NCBI RefSeq assembly: GCF_017876395.1
Contig: NZ_JAGINX010000001.1
Location: 186,001 to 250,000 of the forward strand
Source of the DNA: Nesterenkonia lacusekhoensis
GTDB lineage: Bacteria > Actinomycetota > Actinomycetes > Actinomycetales > Micrococcaceae
Direction: 5' to 3'
Length of the DNA stretch: 64,000 nucleotides
Position 1 is the first letter of the stretch, and each line of letters opens with the position of its first letter. The notes under the pieces are model-generated. The model was not told where the DNA came from. It worked only from the letters and a program-made list of their open reading frames with translations, and did no database searches. The position numbers and the translations under genes are program-made. Below are positions 1 through 8,481 of this stretch, one piece after another.

Positions 1-52
1 GGAAGGGCCGAGCGCGGTCCGCGTACCACAACTGCTAAGGAGAACATCGCAG

Positions 53-757
53 ATGGCAAAGCGCAGCAAAGCATACAAGGCGGCACTCGAGAAGATCGGC
101 GAGGACGCTGTCTACTCTCCGGCTGAGGCCGTCGCCCTGGCCAAGGAGACCAACCCCTCCAAGACCGACGCCACCGTCGAGGTCGCCCTGCGCCTCTCGG
201 TCGACCCCCGCAAGGCCGACCAGATGGTGCGCGGCACCGTGAACCTGCCGCACGGCACCGGTAAGACTGCCCGCGTGGTCGTCTTCACCCAGGGTGACAA
301 CGTGGCCAAGGCAGAGGAGGCCGGAGCTGACTTCGTGGGCGGCGACGAGCTGATCGCCAAGGTCGCAGACGGTTGGACCGACTTCGACGCCGCCGTGGCC
401 TCCCCGGACATGATGGGCAAGGTCGGCCGCCTCGGTAAGGTGCTGGGTCCCCGCAACCTGATGCCGAACCCGAAGACCGGCACGGTGACCCCCGACGTCG
501 CCAAGGCTGTCGGCGACATCAAGGGAGGCAAGATCGACTTCCGCGTCGACAAGCACTCCAACCTCCACTTCATCGTCGGCAAGACCAGCTTCGAGCCCCA
601 GCAGCTGGCGGAGAACTACGCCGCAGCCCTGGACGAGATCCTGCGCCTGAAGCCCAGCGCTTCCAAGGGTCGCTACATCCAGCGGGCCACGGTCTCCACC
701 ACGTTCGGCCCCGGCATCGCCGTGGACCCGAACGTGACCAAGGTGATCTCCGAGTGA
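53..757 (+). CDS. rplA: 50S ribosomal protein L1
   Basis: L1 binds 23S rRNA at the L1 stalk and helps release deacylated tRNA from the E site. The 234-residue protein has the usual length and carries the family signature [16 protein letters not shown] near residues 130-145. The ATG has a clear AAGGAGA ribosome binding site a few bases upstream. rplK, its normal upstream partner, would lie just outside the left edge. A hairpin follows the gene, so L1 is likely the last gene of a rplK-rplA unit, and rplJL is transcribed separately. Confidence 0.98.
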   Translation: MAKRSKAYKAALEKIGEDAVYSPAEAVALAKETNPSKTDATVEVALRLSVDPRKADQMVRGTVNLPHGTGKTARVVVFTQGDNVAKAEEAGADFVGGDELIAKVADGWTDFDAAVASPDMMGKVGRLGKVLGPRNLMPNPKTGTVTPDVAKAVGDIKGGKIDFRVDKHSNLHFIVGKTSFEPQQLAENYAAALDEILRLKPSASKGRYIQRATVSTTFGPGIAVDPNVTKVISE

Positions 758-790
758 GTCGCTAGGACCTTCTGATCGAGGGTCCGTGCA

Positions 791-826
791 CAGAGGCCTC
801 GTTCCCATCTGGGAGCGGGGCCTCTG
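791..826 (+). terminator. hairpin after rplA
   Basis: An inverted repeat (CAGAGGCC at 791-798 with GGCCTCTG at 819-826, plus inner CCC/GGG pairs) lies 34 bases after the rplA stop. It lacks a real T tract, so it may be a weak or factor-assisted terminator. Confidence 0.6.
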
Positions 827-859
827 TCGTCTCCGGTGCCTGTCGCACACATAGAGGCA

Positions 860-899
860 GGGTCCTCGATTAGGAGGACCCCGCATCTGCGTGTATAGT
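860..899 (+). promoter_or_regulatory. putative rplJL promoter with inverted repeat
   Basis: TATAGT at 894-899 is a good -10 box. The best -35 candidate, TTAGGA at 870-875 with an 18-base spacer, is weak. It lies inside a perfect 8-bp inverted repeat, GGGTCCTC at 860-867 with GAGGACCC at 874-881. The repeat could be an operator or the end of upstream transcription. Confidence 0.4.
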
Positions 900-904
900 G
901 ATAC

Positions 905-1171
905 CCGACCAAAGACCGCCGGTCGTTGTCGTCGTGTGCAGATCAGTGGCACTGAGAGGCACGGTCATCTGGCACCGCCAGAGTTGCGACGCAACTGTAA
1001 AGACCCTTGTGGGCGACCTGCGCAGGTGCGATGAAAGCCATTGGATCTCTTCGCGGAGCACTGTGTGTTCTGTGGCAGAGATGAGATGAGCCCCATGCGC
1101 CTGCGCATCGGGGCATTTTTTATGCCCTGCGCCCGGCAGGATCGACCGGCCCACTGACCGGAAGGAGTGCC
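905..1171 (+). promoter_or_regulatory. rplJ 5' leader (L10-leader-like)
   Basis: About 265 bases without a credible gene separate the predicted start point from rplJ. The segment starting ACCAAAGACCGCCGGTC resembles the L10-binding leader that I recall upstream of rplJ in other bacteria, where the L10(L12)4 complex binds its own mRNA. I infer this from position and resemblance only. The leader ends with a terminator-like hairpin described separately. Confidence 0.5.
1090..1121 (+). terminator. attenuator-like terminator before rplJ
   Basis: GCCCCATGCGC at 1090-1100 pairs with GCGCATCGGGGC at 1103-1114 with one bulged base and a CT loop. It is followed directly by ATTTTTT. This is a classic intrinsic terminator shape in the sense direction, 50 bases before the rplJ start, so it should lower or gate transcription of rplJL. 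Confidence 0.7.
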
Positions 1172-1693
1172 ATGGCGAATCCTGAGAAGGCTGCCGCCGT
1201 CGACGAGCTGAAGGAACTGTTCAGCAACTCGACCGCCGCAGTGCTCACGGAATACCGCGGCCTCTCCGTGGACAAGCTGCAGACCCTGCGGCGGTCCGTG
1301 CGGGAGAACGCACAGTACGCCGTGGTGAAGAACACGCTCACCGAGATCGCGGCCAAGGAATCCGGCATCGAGGCCTTCGACGGCAAGATGACCGGCCCGT
1401 CCGCCATCGCTTTCGTGCACGGCGACGTCATCGACGTAGCCAAGGCACTGCGTGACTTCGCCAAGGACAACCCCCAACTCATCGTCAAGGGCGGCTACAT
1501 GGATGGCGCCGTCCTCGATGAAGAGGGAGTGAAGAAGCTCGCGGATCTTGAATCCCGTGAGGTTCTGCTGAGCAAGATGGCTGGCGCTCTCATCGGCGCC
1601 CAGTCCAAGGCTGCCGCTGTCTTCCAGGCACCGCTGTCCAAGGCCGTTCGTACGGCTGAGGCGCTGCGTGCCAAGCAGGAAGAAGCAGCCTGA
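1172..1693 (+). CDS. rplJ: 50S ribosomal protein L10
   Basis: L10 anchors the L7/L12 dimers on the large subunit. The 173-residue protein starts MANPEKAAAVDELKELF, with the conserved TEYRGLSV segment near residue 25. Its helical C-terminus would bind L12 dimers. GGAAGGAG precedes the ATG at normal spacing. rplL follows after 58 bases. The two genes form a unit, probably autoregulated through the leader in front. Confidence 0.98.
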   Translation: MANPEKAAAVDELKELFSNSTAAVLTEYRGLSVDKLQTLRRSVRENAQYAVVKNTLTEIAAKESGIEAFDGKMTGPSAIAFVHGDVIDVAKALRDFAKDNPQLIVKGGYMDGAVLDEEGVKKLADLESREVLLSKMAGALIGAQSKAAAVFQAPLSKAVRTAEALRAKQEEAA

Positions 1694-1751
1694 GCTTTCA
1701 GCGCATCAACATCGCAAGATCCGCATCTAGCAACATTAAGGAGCCACTCTC

Positions 1752-2135
1752 ATGGCTAAGCTGAGCAACGAAGAACTGATCGAGCAGTTCAAGGAGATGA
1801 CCCTGATCGAGCTCTCCGAGTTCGTCAAGCAGTTCGAAGAGGTCTTCGACGTGACCGCAGCAGCTCCGGCTGCTGTCGCTGCCGCTCCGGCAGCAGGCGG
1901 CGAGGCAGAGGCTGCTGAGGAGCAGTCCGAGTTCGACGTCATCCTCGAGGACGCAGGCGACAAGAAGATCGGCGTCATCAAGGAGGTGCGCGGTCTGACC
2001 TCCCTCGGTCTGAAGGAGGCCAAGGAGCTCGTCGACGGCGCTCCGAAGCCCGTCCTGGAGGGCGTGGACAAGGACGCTGCTGAGAAGGCCAAGGAGACCC
2101 TGGAGGGCGCAGGCGCCAAGATCACCCTCAAGTGA
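1752..2135 (+). CDS. rplL: 50S ribosomal protein L7/L12
   Basis: This is the multicopy stalk protein that recruits translation GTPases. The 127 residues show the expected order: an N-terminal dimerisation helix pair (residues 1-35), an Ala/Pro-rich hinge ([15 protein letters not shown], about 36-52) and a C-terminal domain with the conserved [14 protein letters not shown] motif. It is the last gene before a very strong terminator. Unusually, rpoB is not the next gene but lies about 23 kb further on. Confidence 0.98.
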   Translation: MAKLSNEELIEQFKEMTLIELSEFVKQFEEVFDVTAAAPAAVAAAPAAGGEAEAAEEQSEFDVILEDAGDKKIGVIKEVRGLTSLGLKEAKELVDGAPKPVLEGVDKDAAEKAKETLEGAGAKITLK

Positions 2136-2180
2136 TCTGTGCGGCGTGAGCCGCATTCTCCAGCTTCTGCAGCTGCATAC

Positions 2181-2216
2181 GAAGGACCCCGGAGGGAAAT
2201 CCCTCCGGGGTCCTTC
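2181..2216. terminator. strong terminator after rplL
   Basis: A perfect 16-bp stem (GAAGGACCCCGGAGGG with its complement) closes on an AAAT loop 45 bases after the rplL stop. It is symmetric and lies between convergent genes, so it can serve both strands. Confidence 0.85.
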
Positions 2217-2292
2217 TGCATGTGTGCGGCTCTGGTCGCCGTCCAGACTGGGATGGCCGCCAGGGGCGGGTCCAGCAGCTCAGGCAGATGTC

Positions 2293-2769
2293 CTAGATCC
2301 GCTGTCCGGACCGGGGGAGCAGTCCGCCCACGACCAGCGCAACGCCGCCCAGGGTGCAGACGCCCAGGGCCACGACCAGCGGGTCCAGGAAGACGCCGAA
2401 CAGCACGGTCATCACTGTCCACAGCGCCAGGATCAGACACATCGCCGCGAAGACCAGCTGGCCCAGCCGCGGTCCCGACTTCGGTGCGGGGGATGACGTC
2501 GGCTGCGTCGCCATCGGCTCCGGCCGCGGCGACGCCGAGAGCGCGTCGCCGTGCTGGGCCTCGGCCCGCTGCCACCAGCGCGGCTTCTTCTCCGGCTCCT
2601 TCCATGTGAAGTCCTCCTCCGACTGAGCCCTCAGCGATTCGGCCAGCAGCTCATCGATGTTCTCCGGCTCCGGGGGCATCGGCATCGCGGCGGTGGGGTT
2701 CGTCTCGTGGGGCGCGTCCCTGCGCACTTCGCGGGTGGGCTCTTCCGAGGGGTTCTGTGTGGGGCTCAT
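2293..2769 (-). CDS. small two-TM membrane protein of envelope-stress module
   Basis: I do not recognise a named family. The 158-residue protein has a charged, Pro/Glu-rich N-terminal half of about 100 residues. The C-terminal half holds two hydrophobic segments (around residues 103-122 and 126-147) and ends with PRSGQRI. Its ATG overlaps the stop of the upstream PspC-domain gene as ATGA, so the two are surely co-translated. The context suggests an accessory membrane component of the LiaF/PspC-like stress sensor. Confidence 0.75.
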   Translation of the reverse strand: MSPTQNPSEEPTREVRRDAPHETNPTAAMPMPPEPENIDELLAESLRAQSEEDFTWKEPEKKPRWWQRAEAQHGDALSASPRPEPMATQPTSSPAPKSGPRLGQLVFAAMCLILALWTVMTVLFGVFLDPLVVALGVCTLGGVALVVGGLLPRSGQRI

Positions 2770-4277
2770 GGTCCTTCGACCTCTTCTGCGTAGGTGGTGG
2801 CGTCATAGATCTCGACATTGCCGAATCCTGAGTTCAGATCCAGCTGGATCTCGGTCTCTGCATCCTCGGGCCCCAGCTCGGTGTCGGCTCCGGCGATTCC
2901 GCTCTCGTTGAACCGGCCGTCCTGGGTGCGGACGTCCAGATTTCCCATGGCGTGGCCGTTGTTGACCAGCACTCGAGCCTCATCCGGGACGACCACAGTC
3001 GTGTTGGCGAAGGCCATGTTGACCTCGGCATGGTGACTCTCGGACCCGTCGGCAGGTGCTCCGCTCAGGCCGCGCAGATCCATCACCGTGTTGGAGAAGG
3101 CGGTGGTCGTGGAGGTGCTGCTGGTGGTGTAGTTGCCGAACACGTAGTGCTCGGAGCTGCTGGAACCCTCGCCCGGGCTCGGAACGAGGACGGTCAGCAC
3201 CACCATCACGCCGGCAGCGGTGCCCAGGGCGAAACCGTTGCCCTTCCTGCCGCGCGCCGCGGCGCTCATATGCCGGAAGGCCAGCAGGACTACCAGGGTC
3301 GCTGCACCCAGTGCCAGCACGCTCAGCGTAGACAGCCCGAACCACCCGCTGACGATCGCCAGCGCCGCGGTCGCCGGGACGATCAGTAGGATCAGGCCCC
3401 AGGTGAGCATCCGGCGTCGGCGTCGTTCAGCCCGCTCCTGCGGGCTCTGCGGGGCCGGCGCAGGGTACTGGTAGCTGTAGTCATAGCTGGAGGGATGTGC
3501 GGCTGAGGCGGACGACGCCGATGCAGCGGCCGTTCCCCCGGGAGCCGCCCCAGCACCGGCGCCTGCCCCAGCGCCATGTCCGGCGCCTGTGCTGCGTCCT
3601 GCCCCAGCGTCGGGGGCAGACGCGGAGTCCTTCGGATACCAGGCCGGCCTGCCGTCGGCGCGGGGACGAGCCTCAGCAGACCCGTCCTTCGAGGACGTCC
3701 GCGGCCCCGGCGCTTTTCCCTGACCACCCGCGTCCCCGGAGGTGGAGGCGCCCGCCGGGCTGCCGTCGGTCCGGTCGTCAGCGCCATCCCCCTCGGCATC
3801 CTCGCCGCGCTGATGCTGACCGCAGCCGCCGTTTCGGCTGATCAGCACATAGGCGCCCCAGATCACCGCGCCGATGACCAACAGGTTGATCAGCACGGCG
3901 AAGGGACCACCGATGTTGAGCGGGGTGAAGACGTTGACCGCGCCGAGCACCGCCAACAGCCCGGAGGTCACCACGGCTGCGCTGAACTGGCCGCGCACTG
4001 CGGATTCGGCGTGGATCCGGCCGTGCTGGTCCGGGACCAGCAGCCAGGCCAGACCGTAGAGCATGGCGGTGGGGGAGGCGACGAGGATCAGGGCGATGAC
4101 GCCGATGCCGCGCAGCAGCGTCGCGTCCCATCCGGTGCGTTGAGAGACGGCGGAGAAGACGCCGCCGATCCATCCGCCCTCGGCGCGGCGGATGCCCGTG
4201 GAGCGCAGCCAGTCGAAGAACTGACGGCCGGTCTCCGGCTTCTCCTCGGAAGGCTGAGTGTTCGTGTGCTGTTCCAT
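2766..4277 (-). CDS. PspC-domain membrane protein, LiaF/EsrI-like
   Basis: The 503-residue protein begins with a cytoplasmic PspC domain (RRAEGGWIGGVFSAVSQRTG, residues 30-49) followed by several membrane segments. A long Gly/Ala/Pro/Ser-rich linker (about 150-265) leads to more membrane segments and a C-terminal domain rich in short beta-strands, the architecture of LiaF-type proteins. Such proteins restrain a partner histidine kinase that senses cell-envelope damage. The divergent gene is a PspC-type kinase, which fits this role. The ATG has an AGGAGG site 9 bases upstream. The linker has low complexity and could vary between strains. Confidence 0.85.
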   Translation of the reverse strand: MEQHTNTQPSEEKPETGRQFFDWLRSTGIRRAEGGWIGGVFSAVSQRTGWDATLLRGIGVIALILVASPTAMLYGLAWLLVPDQHGRIHAESAVRGQFSAAVVTSGLLAVLGAVNVFTPLNIGGPFAVLINLLVIGAVIWGAYVLISRNGGCGQHQRGEDAEGDGADDRTDGSPAGASTSGDAGGQGKAPGPRTSSKDGSAEARPRADGRPAWYPKDSASAPDAGAGRSTGAGHGAGAGAGAGAAPGGTAAASASSASAAHPSSYDYSYQYPAPAPQSPQERAERRRRRMLTWGLILLIVPATAALAIVSGWFGLSTLSVLALGAATLVVLLAFRHMSAAARGRKGNGFALGTAAGVMVVLTVLVPSPGEGSSSSEHYVFGNYTTSSTSTTTAFSNTVMDLRGLSGAPADGSESHHAEVNMAFANTTVVVPDEARVLVNNGHAMGNLDVRTQDGRFNESGIAGADTELGPEDAETEIQLDLNSGFGNVEIYDATTYAEEVEGP

Positions 4278-4351
4278 GTCTCAAGCCTCCTGCTCGCGGC
4301 CTCATCGCCGCTACTGGGGTCCACCCTGAGATGACCCTGATCCTCCCCTGG

Positions 4352-4383
4352 GATCCCCGGATATCCGGGCGAATCCGGGGATC
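4352..4383. promoter_or_regulatory. nested palindromes between PspC gene and kinase
   Basis: GATCCCCGGAT at 4352-4362 is inverted perfectly at 4373-4383. A 14-bp perfect palindrome, CCCGGATATCCGGG at 4356-4369, overlaps the left arm. The element sits in the 136-bp divergent intergenic region and ends 30 bases before the kinase ATG. It is a good candidate operator for the adjacent LuxR-type regulator, which could control both directions. Confidence 0.55.
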
Positions 4384-4413
4384 GGGGACTCCGGTCCGTG
4401 GCAGGATGGGCCC

Positions 4414-5835
4414 ATGACGACCCCGACGAGCCGGCCCCCGCTGCGGCGCGGCCTGGACACACCCGTGGCTGGAGTGTGCCTGGGTCTGGCCCGTCACCTG
4501 GGCGTCTCCGTCCCGGTGATCCGCACCGTGATGATCGCGCTGACCATCGCCGGGGGGATCGGGCTGATCCTCTACTGCTGGCTCTGGGCTTTTGTGCCGG
4601 TGGAGACGGAGCCGGAGCCTGAGGCGGCCCGCCGCGGGCTCTCCGGACCCGCTGTGGAGAATCCCGACGCCGGCGTACCCGGCAGCTCTCCCAAGCCCGA
4701 CGCCGGAGGTGGGACCGGTTCCCGCGCCGGGCCCTCCGGAGCCTCGGGCGAGGAGGACTTCGCCGCGCGTCTGCGTCGAGGCCTCGATGTGCTGACCCGC
4801 TCTCCAGAGGTGCTGGCCGGAGGCCTCCTTCTGGGCATCGCCGGGATCATGGTGCTGCAGCTGGTGGGCCTCCGCGTCGACTGGTGGCTGATCGGTCCTC
4901 CGGCGATCCTGGTGGTCGGACTGCTGCTGGCCTGGTCCCAGGTCGATGCCGGGGAGGGCGCCAGGACCACACGCAGCCGACAGGCCGCGCTCTGGCAGTT
5001 CGCCGGCGGCGCCTTCCTGGTGCTGGTCGCGCTGTTGGTCATGGCTGGCGGGTTCATCCCGGCCGGAGAGCTGATCCTCAGCCTCGTACTGGCCGGGATG
5101 CTGCTGGCCGGCGTCGCGCTGGTGATCGCGCCGTGGCTGATCAAGATGTACCGCACCATGTCGGTGGAGCGGGCGCGTGCCGCCGCCGAGGCTGAGCGGG
5201 CCGACATCGCGGCTCATCTGCACGATTCGGTGCTGCAGACGCTGGCGATGATCCAGAAGCAGCGCCATGACCCGGCTGCCGTCGGCCAGTTGGCACGCAG
5301 CCAGGAGCGGCAGCTGCGTGACTGGCTCTACCGTCAGCAGGAGGCCCGGGGGCAGAATCCCCGGGGGCAGAATCCCCGGGGGCAGGAGACTCGCGGAGCG
5401 CAGCAGCCGGGAGAGGCCGGCGTCGGGGAACAGCCCCAGAGCCTCCGGGACCAGCTGATGGCGGCGGCCGCCGAGCTGGAGGAACTCTATACGGTTCCGG
5501 TGGAGGTGGTCACCGTGGGAGAGTCACACCGGGAAGACCATGAGGCGCTGGTGGCGGCCGCCCGAGAGGCGATCGTCAACGCGCTCAAGCATGCCGGGCC
5601 GGCGTCGGTCTATGCGGAGTCGGACGAACGCGAGGATGCGGTGTTCATCCGCGACCGCGGACAGGGGTTCGACGTCGACAGCATCGAGGAGGACCGGCTG
5701 GGTGTGCGAGAGTCGATCATCGGCCGGATGAGCCGTGCCGGAGGCCGGGCGCGGATCCGCTCTTCGGAGAGCGGCACAGAGGTTCAGCTGTTCCTGCCCG
5801 CTGAGGAGCGAGTGTCGAAGGAGACGGAGTCATGA
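4414..5835 (+). CDS. sensor histidine kinase with N-terminal PspC domain
   Basis: The 473-residue kinase has a PspC domain at residues 8-65 (RRGLDTPVAGVCLGLARHLG) with one membrane segment. A disordered linker and further membrane segments (about 135-245) follow. The dimerisation motif AHLHDSVLQTLAMIQ carries the likely phospho-acceptor His270. A C-terminal HATPase domain shows the N-box (EAIVNALKHAG) and the G-box (RDRGQGFDVDSI). The HDSVLQTL form is typical of NarL/LiaS-type kinases. It shares the PspC domain with the divergent membrane protein, suggesting both sense the same signal. The gene overlaps the response regulator as ATGA. Residues about 311-325 form a short repeated insertion. 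Confidence 0.93.
   Translation: MTTPTSRPPLRRGLDTPVAGVCLGLARHLGVSVPVIRTVMIALTIAGGIGLILYCWLWAFVPVETEPEPEAARRGLSGPAVENPDAGVPGSSPKPDAGGGTGSRAGPSGASGEEDFAARLRRGLDVLTRSPEVLAGGLLLGIAGIMVLQLVGLRVDWWLIGPPAILVVGLLLAWSQVDAGEGARTTRSRQAALWQFAGGAFLVLVALLVMAGGFIPAGELILSLVLAGMLLAGVALVIAPWLIKMYRTMSVERARAAAEAERADIAAHLHDSVLQTLAMIQKQRHDPAAVGQLARSQERQLRDWLYRQQEARGQNPRGQNPRGQETRGAQQPGEAGVGEQPQSLRDQLMAAAAELEELYTVPVEVVTVGESHREDHEALVAAAREAIVNALKHAGPASVYAESDEREDAVFIRDRGQGFDVDSIEEDRLGVRESIIGRMSRAGGRARIRSSESGTEVQLFLPAEERVSKETES
5345..5385 (+). repeat. 15-bp in-frame tandem repeat in kinase gene
   Basis: The unit CCCGGGGGCAGAATC occurs 2.7 times without mismatch. It encodes Arg-Gly-Gln-Asn-Pro repeats between the His box and the ATPase domain. 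The 15-bp unit keeps the reading frame when copy number changes. Confidence 0.85.
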
Positions 5836-6494
5836 GTGCAGAGACGCTGCGGCGTGTGGTGATCGTCGACGATCACGGGATTTTCCGTGCCGGGCTGAAG
5901 GCCGAGATGCAGGGTCGTGTGGACGTGGTGGGCGAGGCCCACGACGTCGAATCCGCTGTGGCCGCAGTCCATGAGCATCAGCCCGAGGTGGTCCTGCTGG
6001 ATGTCCACCTGCCCGGCGGCACCGGCGGCGGTGGGGCTGAAGTGGTCACCCGCTGCCGAGACGTGCTGGAGGACGTCCGCTTCCTGGCCATCAGCGTCTC
6101 TGACCAGGCTGAGGACGTAGTCTCAGTGATCCGGGCAGGAGCCCGCGGCTACGTCACCAAGACCATCAGCACAGCGGACCTGGCCGACGCCGTGGAATCG
6201 GTGGCCACCGGCGACGCCGTCTTCTCGCCTCGGCTGGCCGGGTTCGTCCTGGACGCCTTCGGCACCTCCGGACTGGCAGAGGACGTGCGGGATGAGGAGT
6301 TGGATCGGCTCTCAGCCCGGGAGGTGGAGGTCATGAGACTGATCGCTCGGGGCTACACCTACCGGGAGATCGCCTCGGAGCTGTTCATCTCGATCAAGAC
6401 GGTGGAGACCCACGTCTCCAAGGTGCTGCGGAAGCTGCAGCTGTCTTCCCGCCACGAGCTCACCCGCTGGGCCGAGCGCCGCCGGATCGTCTGA
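5832..6494 (+). CDS. LuxR/NarL-family response regulator, LiaR/EsrR-like
   Basis: This is the DNA-binding partner of the preceding kinase. The receiver domain (residues 8-128) has the acidic pocket (IVDDH), the phospho-acceptor Asp57 in LLDVHLPGG and the conserved Lys in TKTI. A LuxR-type helix-turn-helix follows (about 155-215: LSAREVEVMRLIARGYTYRE and SIKTVETHVSKVLRKL). The ATG overlaps the kinase stop. It most likely binds the palindromes at 4352-4383 and controls the divergent stress genes. Confidence 0.95.
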   Translation: MSAETLRRVVIVDDHGIFRAGLKAEMQGRVDVVGEAHDVESAVAAVHEHQPEVVLLDVHLPGGTGGGGAEVVTRCRDVLEDVRFLAISVSDQAEDVVSVIRAGARGYVTKTISTADLADAVESVATGDAVFSPRLAGFVLDAFGTSGLAEDVRDEELDRLSAREVEVMRLIARGYTYREIASELFISIKTVETHVSKVLRKLQLSSRHELTRWAERRRIV

Positions 6495-6511
6495 TGCTCT
6501 GAACGGCCCCA

Positions 6512-6574
6512 GATGTGTTGAGGTCCCGGGATCTGACCCTCTCAGGGAGGGAGTTCCCGGGACCTCGACACATC
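6512..6574. repeat. long inverted repeat, left border of maltose locus
   Basis: Arms at 6512-6531 (GATGTGTTGAGGTCCCGGGA) and 6555-6574 pair over 20 bp, with one position that becomes a G-U pair in RNA. An inner 5-bp stem CCCTC/GAGGG lies at 6537-6541 and 6547-6551. It stands between convergent genes and can end transcription from both sides. The arm sequence recurs at 13434-13488. Confidence 0.85.
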
Positions 6575-6605
6575 GGGCAGGCGGTGGCGTGCCCTGGGAC
6601 GCAGC

Positions 6606-8399
6606 TCAGCCGCGCACGGCCCACACGGTGGTGTCCGCAGGGACCACGACGCCGTCCGCGCCGCTGCTGCTCCCGGCCGCAGCATCTGCCGCGGAGCTCA
6701 GCACCACGGTCCAGCCCGCGGGCAGCTCCACCGGTTCGGAGCCGGTGTTGGCCATCAGCAGGACATCGGCGCGCTCGCCGGCTGGGTCGCTGCTCACCAG
6801 AGCCAGCACACCTCCGGCACCGGCCAGCTGAGGCTCATCGGCCAGGGAAGCGGTCCCCAGGCCGTACTCCCGGCGCAGCCGCAGCGCCTGACGGTGCAGC
6901 TCCAGCGTGGAGCCGGCGTCGCCGCGCTGGGAGCTCACCGCATAGTCGTCCCAGTCATCGGGCTGGGGCAGCCAGGACTTCCCGGTGGAGGAGAAGCCGT
7001 AGGCCGGAGCCCCTGCCTCCCACGGGATGGGCACGCGGCAGCCGTCGCGGCCCCGCTCCTCGCCGTCGGTGCGGAAGAAGGTCGGGTCCTGACGGGACTC
7101 CGCCGGCAGGGTGGTGTGCTCCGGCAGGGCCAGCTCATCGCCCTGGTAGAGGTAGGCGGAGCCGGGCAGGCCCAGCATCAGCAGAGAGGCAGCCCGGGCT
7201 CGGCGCAGGCCCAGCGCGCGGTCCGGCTGGGGATCCTGCGGGCCGATGCCCTTGTTCGGGCCGGAGTTGGTGGCCTCGGCGAAGCCCATGCGGGAGGCGT
7301 GGCGGACGACGTCGTGGTTGGACAGCACCCAGGTGGTGGGGGCGCTGACCGAATCGTTGACCGCATAGGACTCCGCGATGGTGGCGCGCAGCGCTGAGGC
7401 TTCCCAGGGCTGGGTCAGGAAGGCGAAGTTGAAGGCCTGGTGCATCTCATCGGCGCGGACGTAGCGGGCCAGGCGCTCCAGCGGGTCCACCCAGGCCTCG
7501 GCCACCAGCATCCGGTCCCCGGAGTACTCGTCCAGGATGGTGCGCCAGTGCCGGTAGATCTCGTGGACGCCGTCCTGGTCGAAATAGGGCGGCATGCCGG
7601 GGTTGTCGCCGGGAGCGTCGGCGGCCTCCGCGGCGCCGGAGACCATCTCCACATGTCCGGACCAGTCGGGCAGGCCCTCGGCCTTGATCATGCCGTGGGC
7701 CACGTCCACGCGGAACCCGTCCACTCCGCGGTCCAGCCAGAAGCGCAGGATGTCATCGAACTCGCGGTGGACCTCCGGGTTCTCCCAGTTCAGATCCGGC
7801 TGGGAGGTGTCGAAGAGGTTCAGGTACCACTGGCCGTCCTCGGCCCAGGAGGAGCCGGGGGCGTCCTCGCGCTCGCGGACCCGGGTCCAGGCCGGGCCGC
7901 CGAAGAGGGACTCCCAGTTGTTGGGCGGCTGTGCGCCGTCGGGCCCTGCTCCCTCACGGAACATGTAGCGCTCGCGCTCAGGGCTTCCCGGCCCAGCGGC
8001 CAAGGCGGCACGGAACCAGGCGTGCTGATCCGAGGTGTGGTTGGGCACCAGGTCCACCACCACGCGGATGCCCAGGCTGTGCGCCGTGTCGATCAGCTCA
8101 TCGGCATCCTCCAGCGTGCCGAAGAGCGGATCGATGTCCCGATAGTCGGCCACGTCATATCCCGCGTCGTTCTGCGGGGAGCGGTAGAACGGGGAGAGCC
8201 AGATCGCGTCCACTCCCAGCTGCGCCAGGTGGTCCAGGCGGGAGGTGATGCCGGGCAGGTCGCCCATGCCGTCGCCGTCGCCGTCGGCGAAGGAGCGCGG
8301 ATAGATCTGGTAGATCACCGCATGACGCCACCATTCGGTCTGCTCGGGCGACTGGACGTGCAGCGTGGCGGCTGCGCTCTGCGAGGTCGGGGAGGTCAT
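6606..8399 (-). CDS. alpha-glucosidase, GH13 family
   Basis: A 597-residue cytoplasmic enzyme (no signal peptide) that would release glucose from maltose, isomaltose or maltodextrins. It shows the GH13 order: WWRHAVIYQIYPRSFADG at the start of the barrel, VVDLVPNHTS, the nucleophile in GFRVDVAHG, the acid/base in MLVAEAW and the stabiliser in VLSNHDVVRH, then a C-terminal beta domain. It follows the LacI regulator on the same strand (gap 82 bases) and is divergent from malEFG, so it processes what that importer brings in. Substrate linkage (alpha-1,4 or alpha-1,6) cannot be decided here. Confidence 0.93.
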   Translation of the reverse strand: MTSPTSQSAAATLHVQSPEQTEWWRHAVIYQIYPRSFADGDGDGMGDLPGITSRLDHLAQLGVDAIWLSPFYRSPQNDAGYDVADYRDIDPLFGTLEDADELIDTAHSLGIRVVVDLVPNHTSDQHAWFRAALAAGPGSPERERYMFREGAGPDGAQPPNNWESLFGGPAWTRVREREDAPGSSWAEDGQWYLNLFDTSQPDLNWENPEVHREFDDILRFWLDRGVDGFRVDVAHGMIKAEGLPDWSGHVEMVSGAAEAADAPGDNPGMPPYFDQDGVHEIYRHWRTILDEYSGDRMLVAEAWVDPLERLARYVRADEMHQAFNFAFLTQPWEASALRATIAESYAVNDSVSAPTTWVLSNHDVVRHASRMGFAEATNSGPNKGIGPQDPQPDRALGLRRARAASLLMLGLPGSAYLYQGDELALPEHTTLPAESRQDPTFFRTDGEERGRDGCRVPIPWEAGAPAYGFSSTGKSWLPQPDDWDDYAVSSQRGDAGSTLELHRQALRLRREYGLGTASLADEPQLAGAGGVLALVSSDPAGERADVLLMANTGSEPVELPAGWTVVLSSAADAAAGSSSGADGVVVPADTTVWAVRG

Positions 8400-8481
8400 A
8401 TCGCTCCTGGGGTGAGGGGTCGGATCAGTCGGTCAGGGTCGAGGTCGGCGTCGGGTCCTGCTCTGCGCAGCAGCGGCAGGA

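Noticed and set aside
5345-5385. CRISPR-like direct repeats in the kinase gene and the CAGAG array
   Set aside because: Units are 15 and 5 bases, directly joined without spacers, and no cas genes are near.
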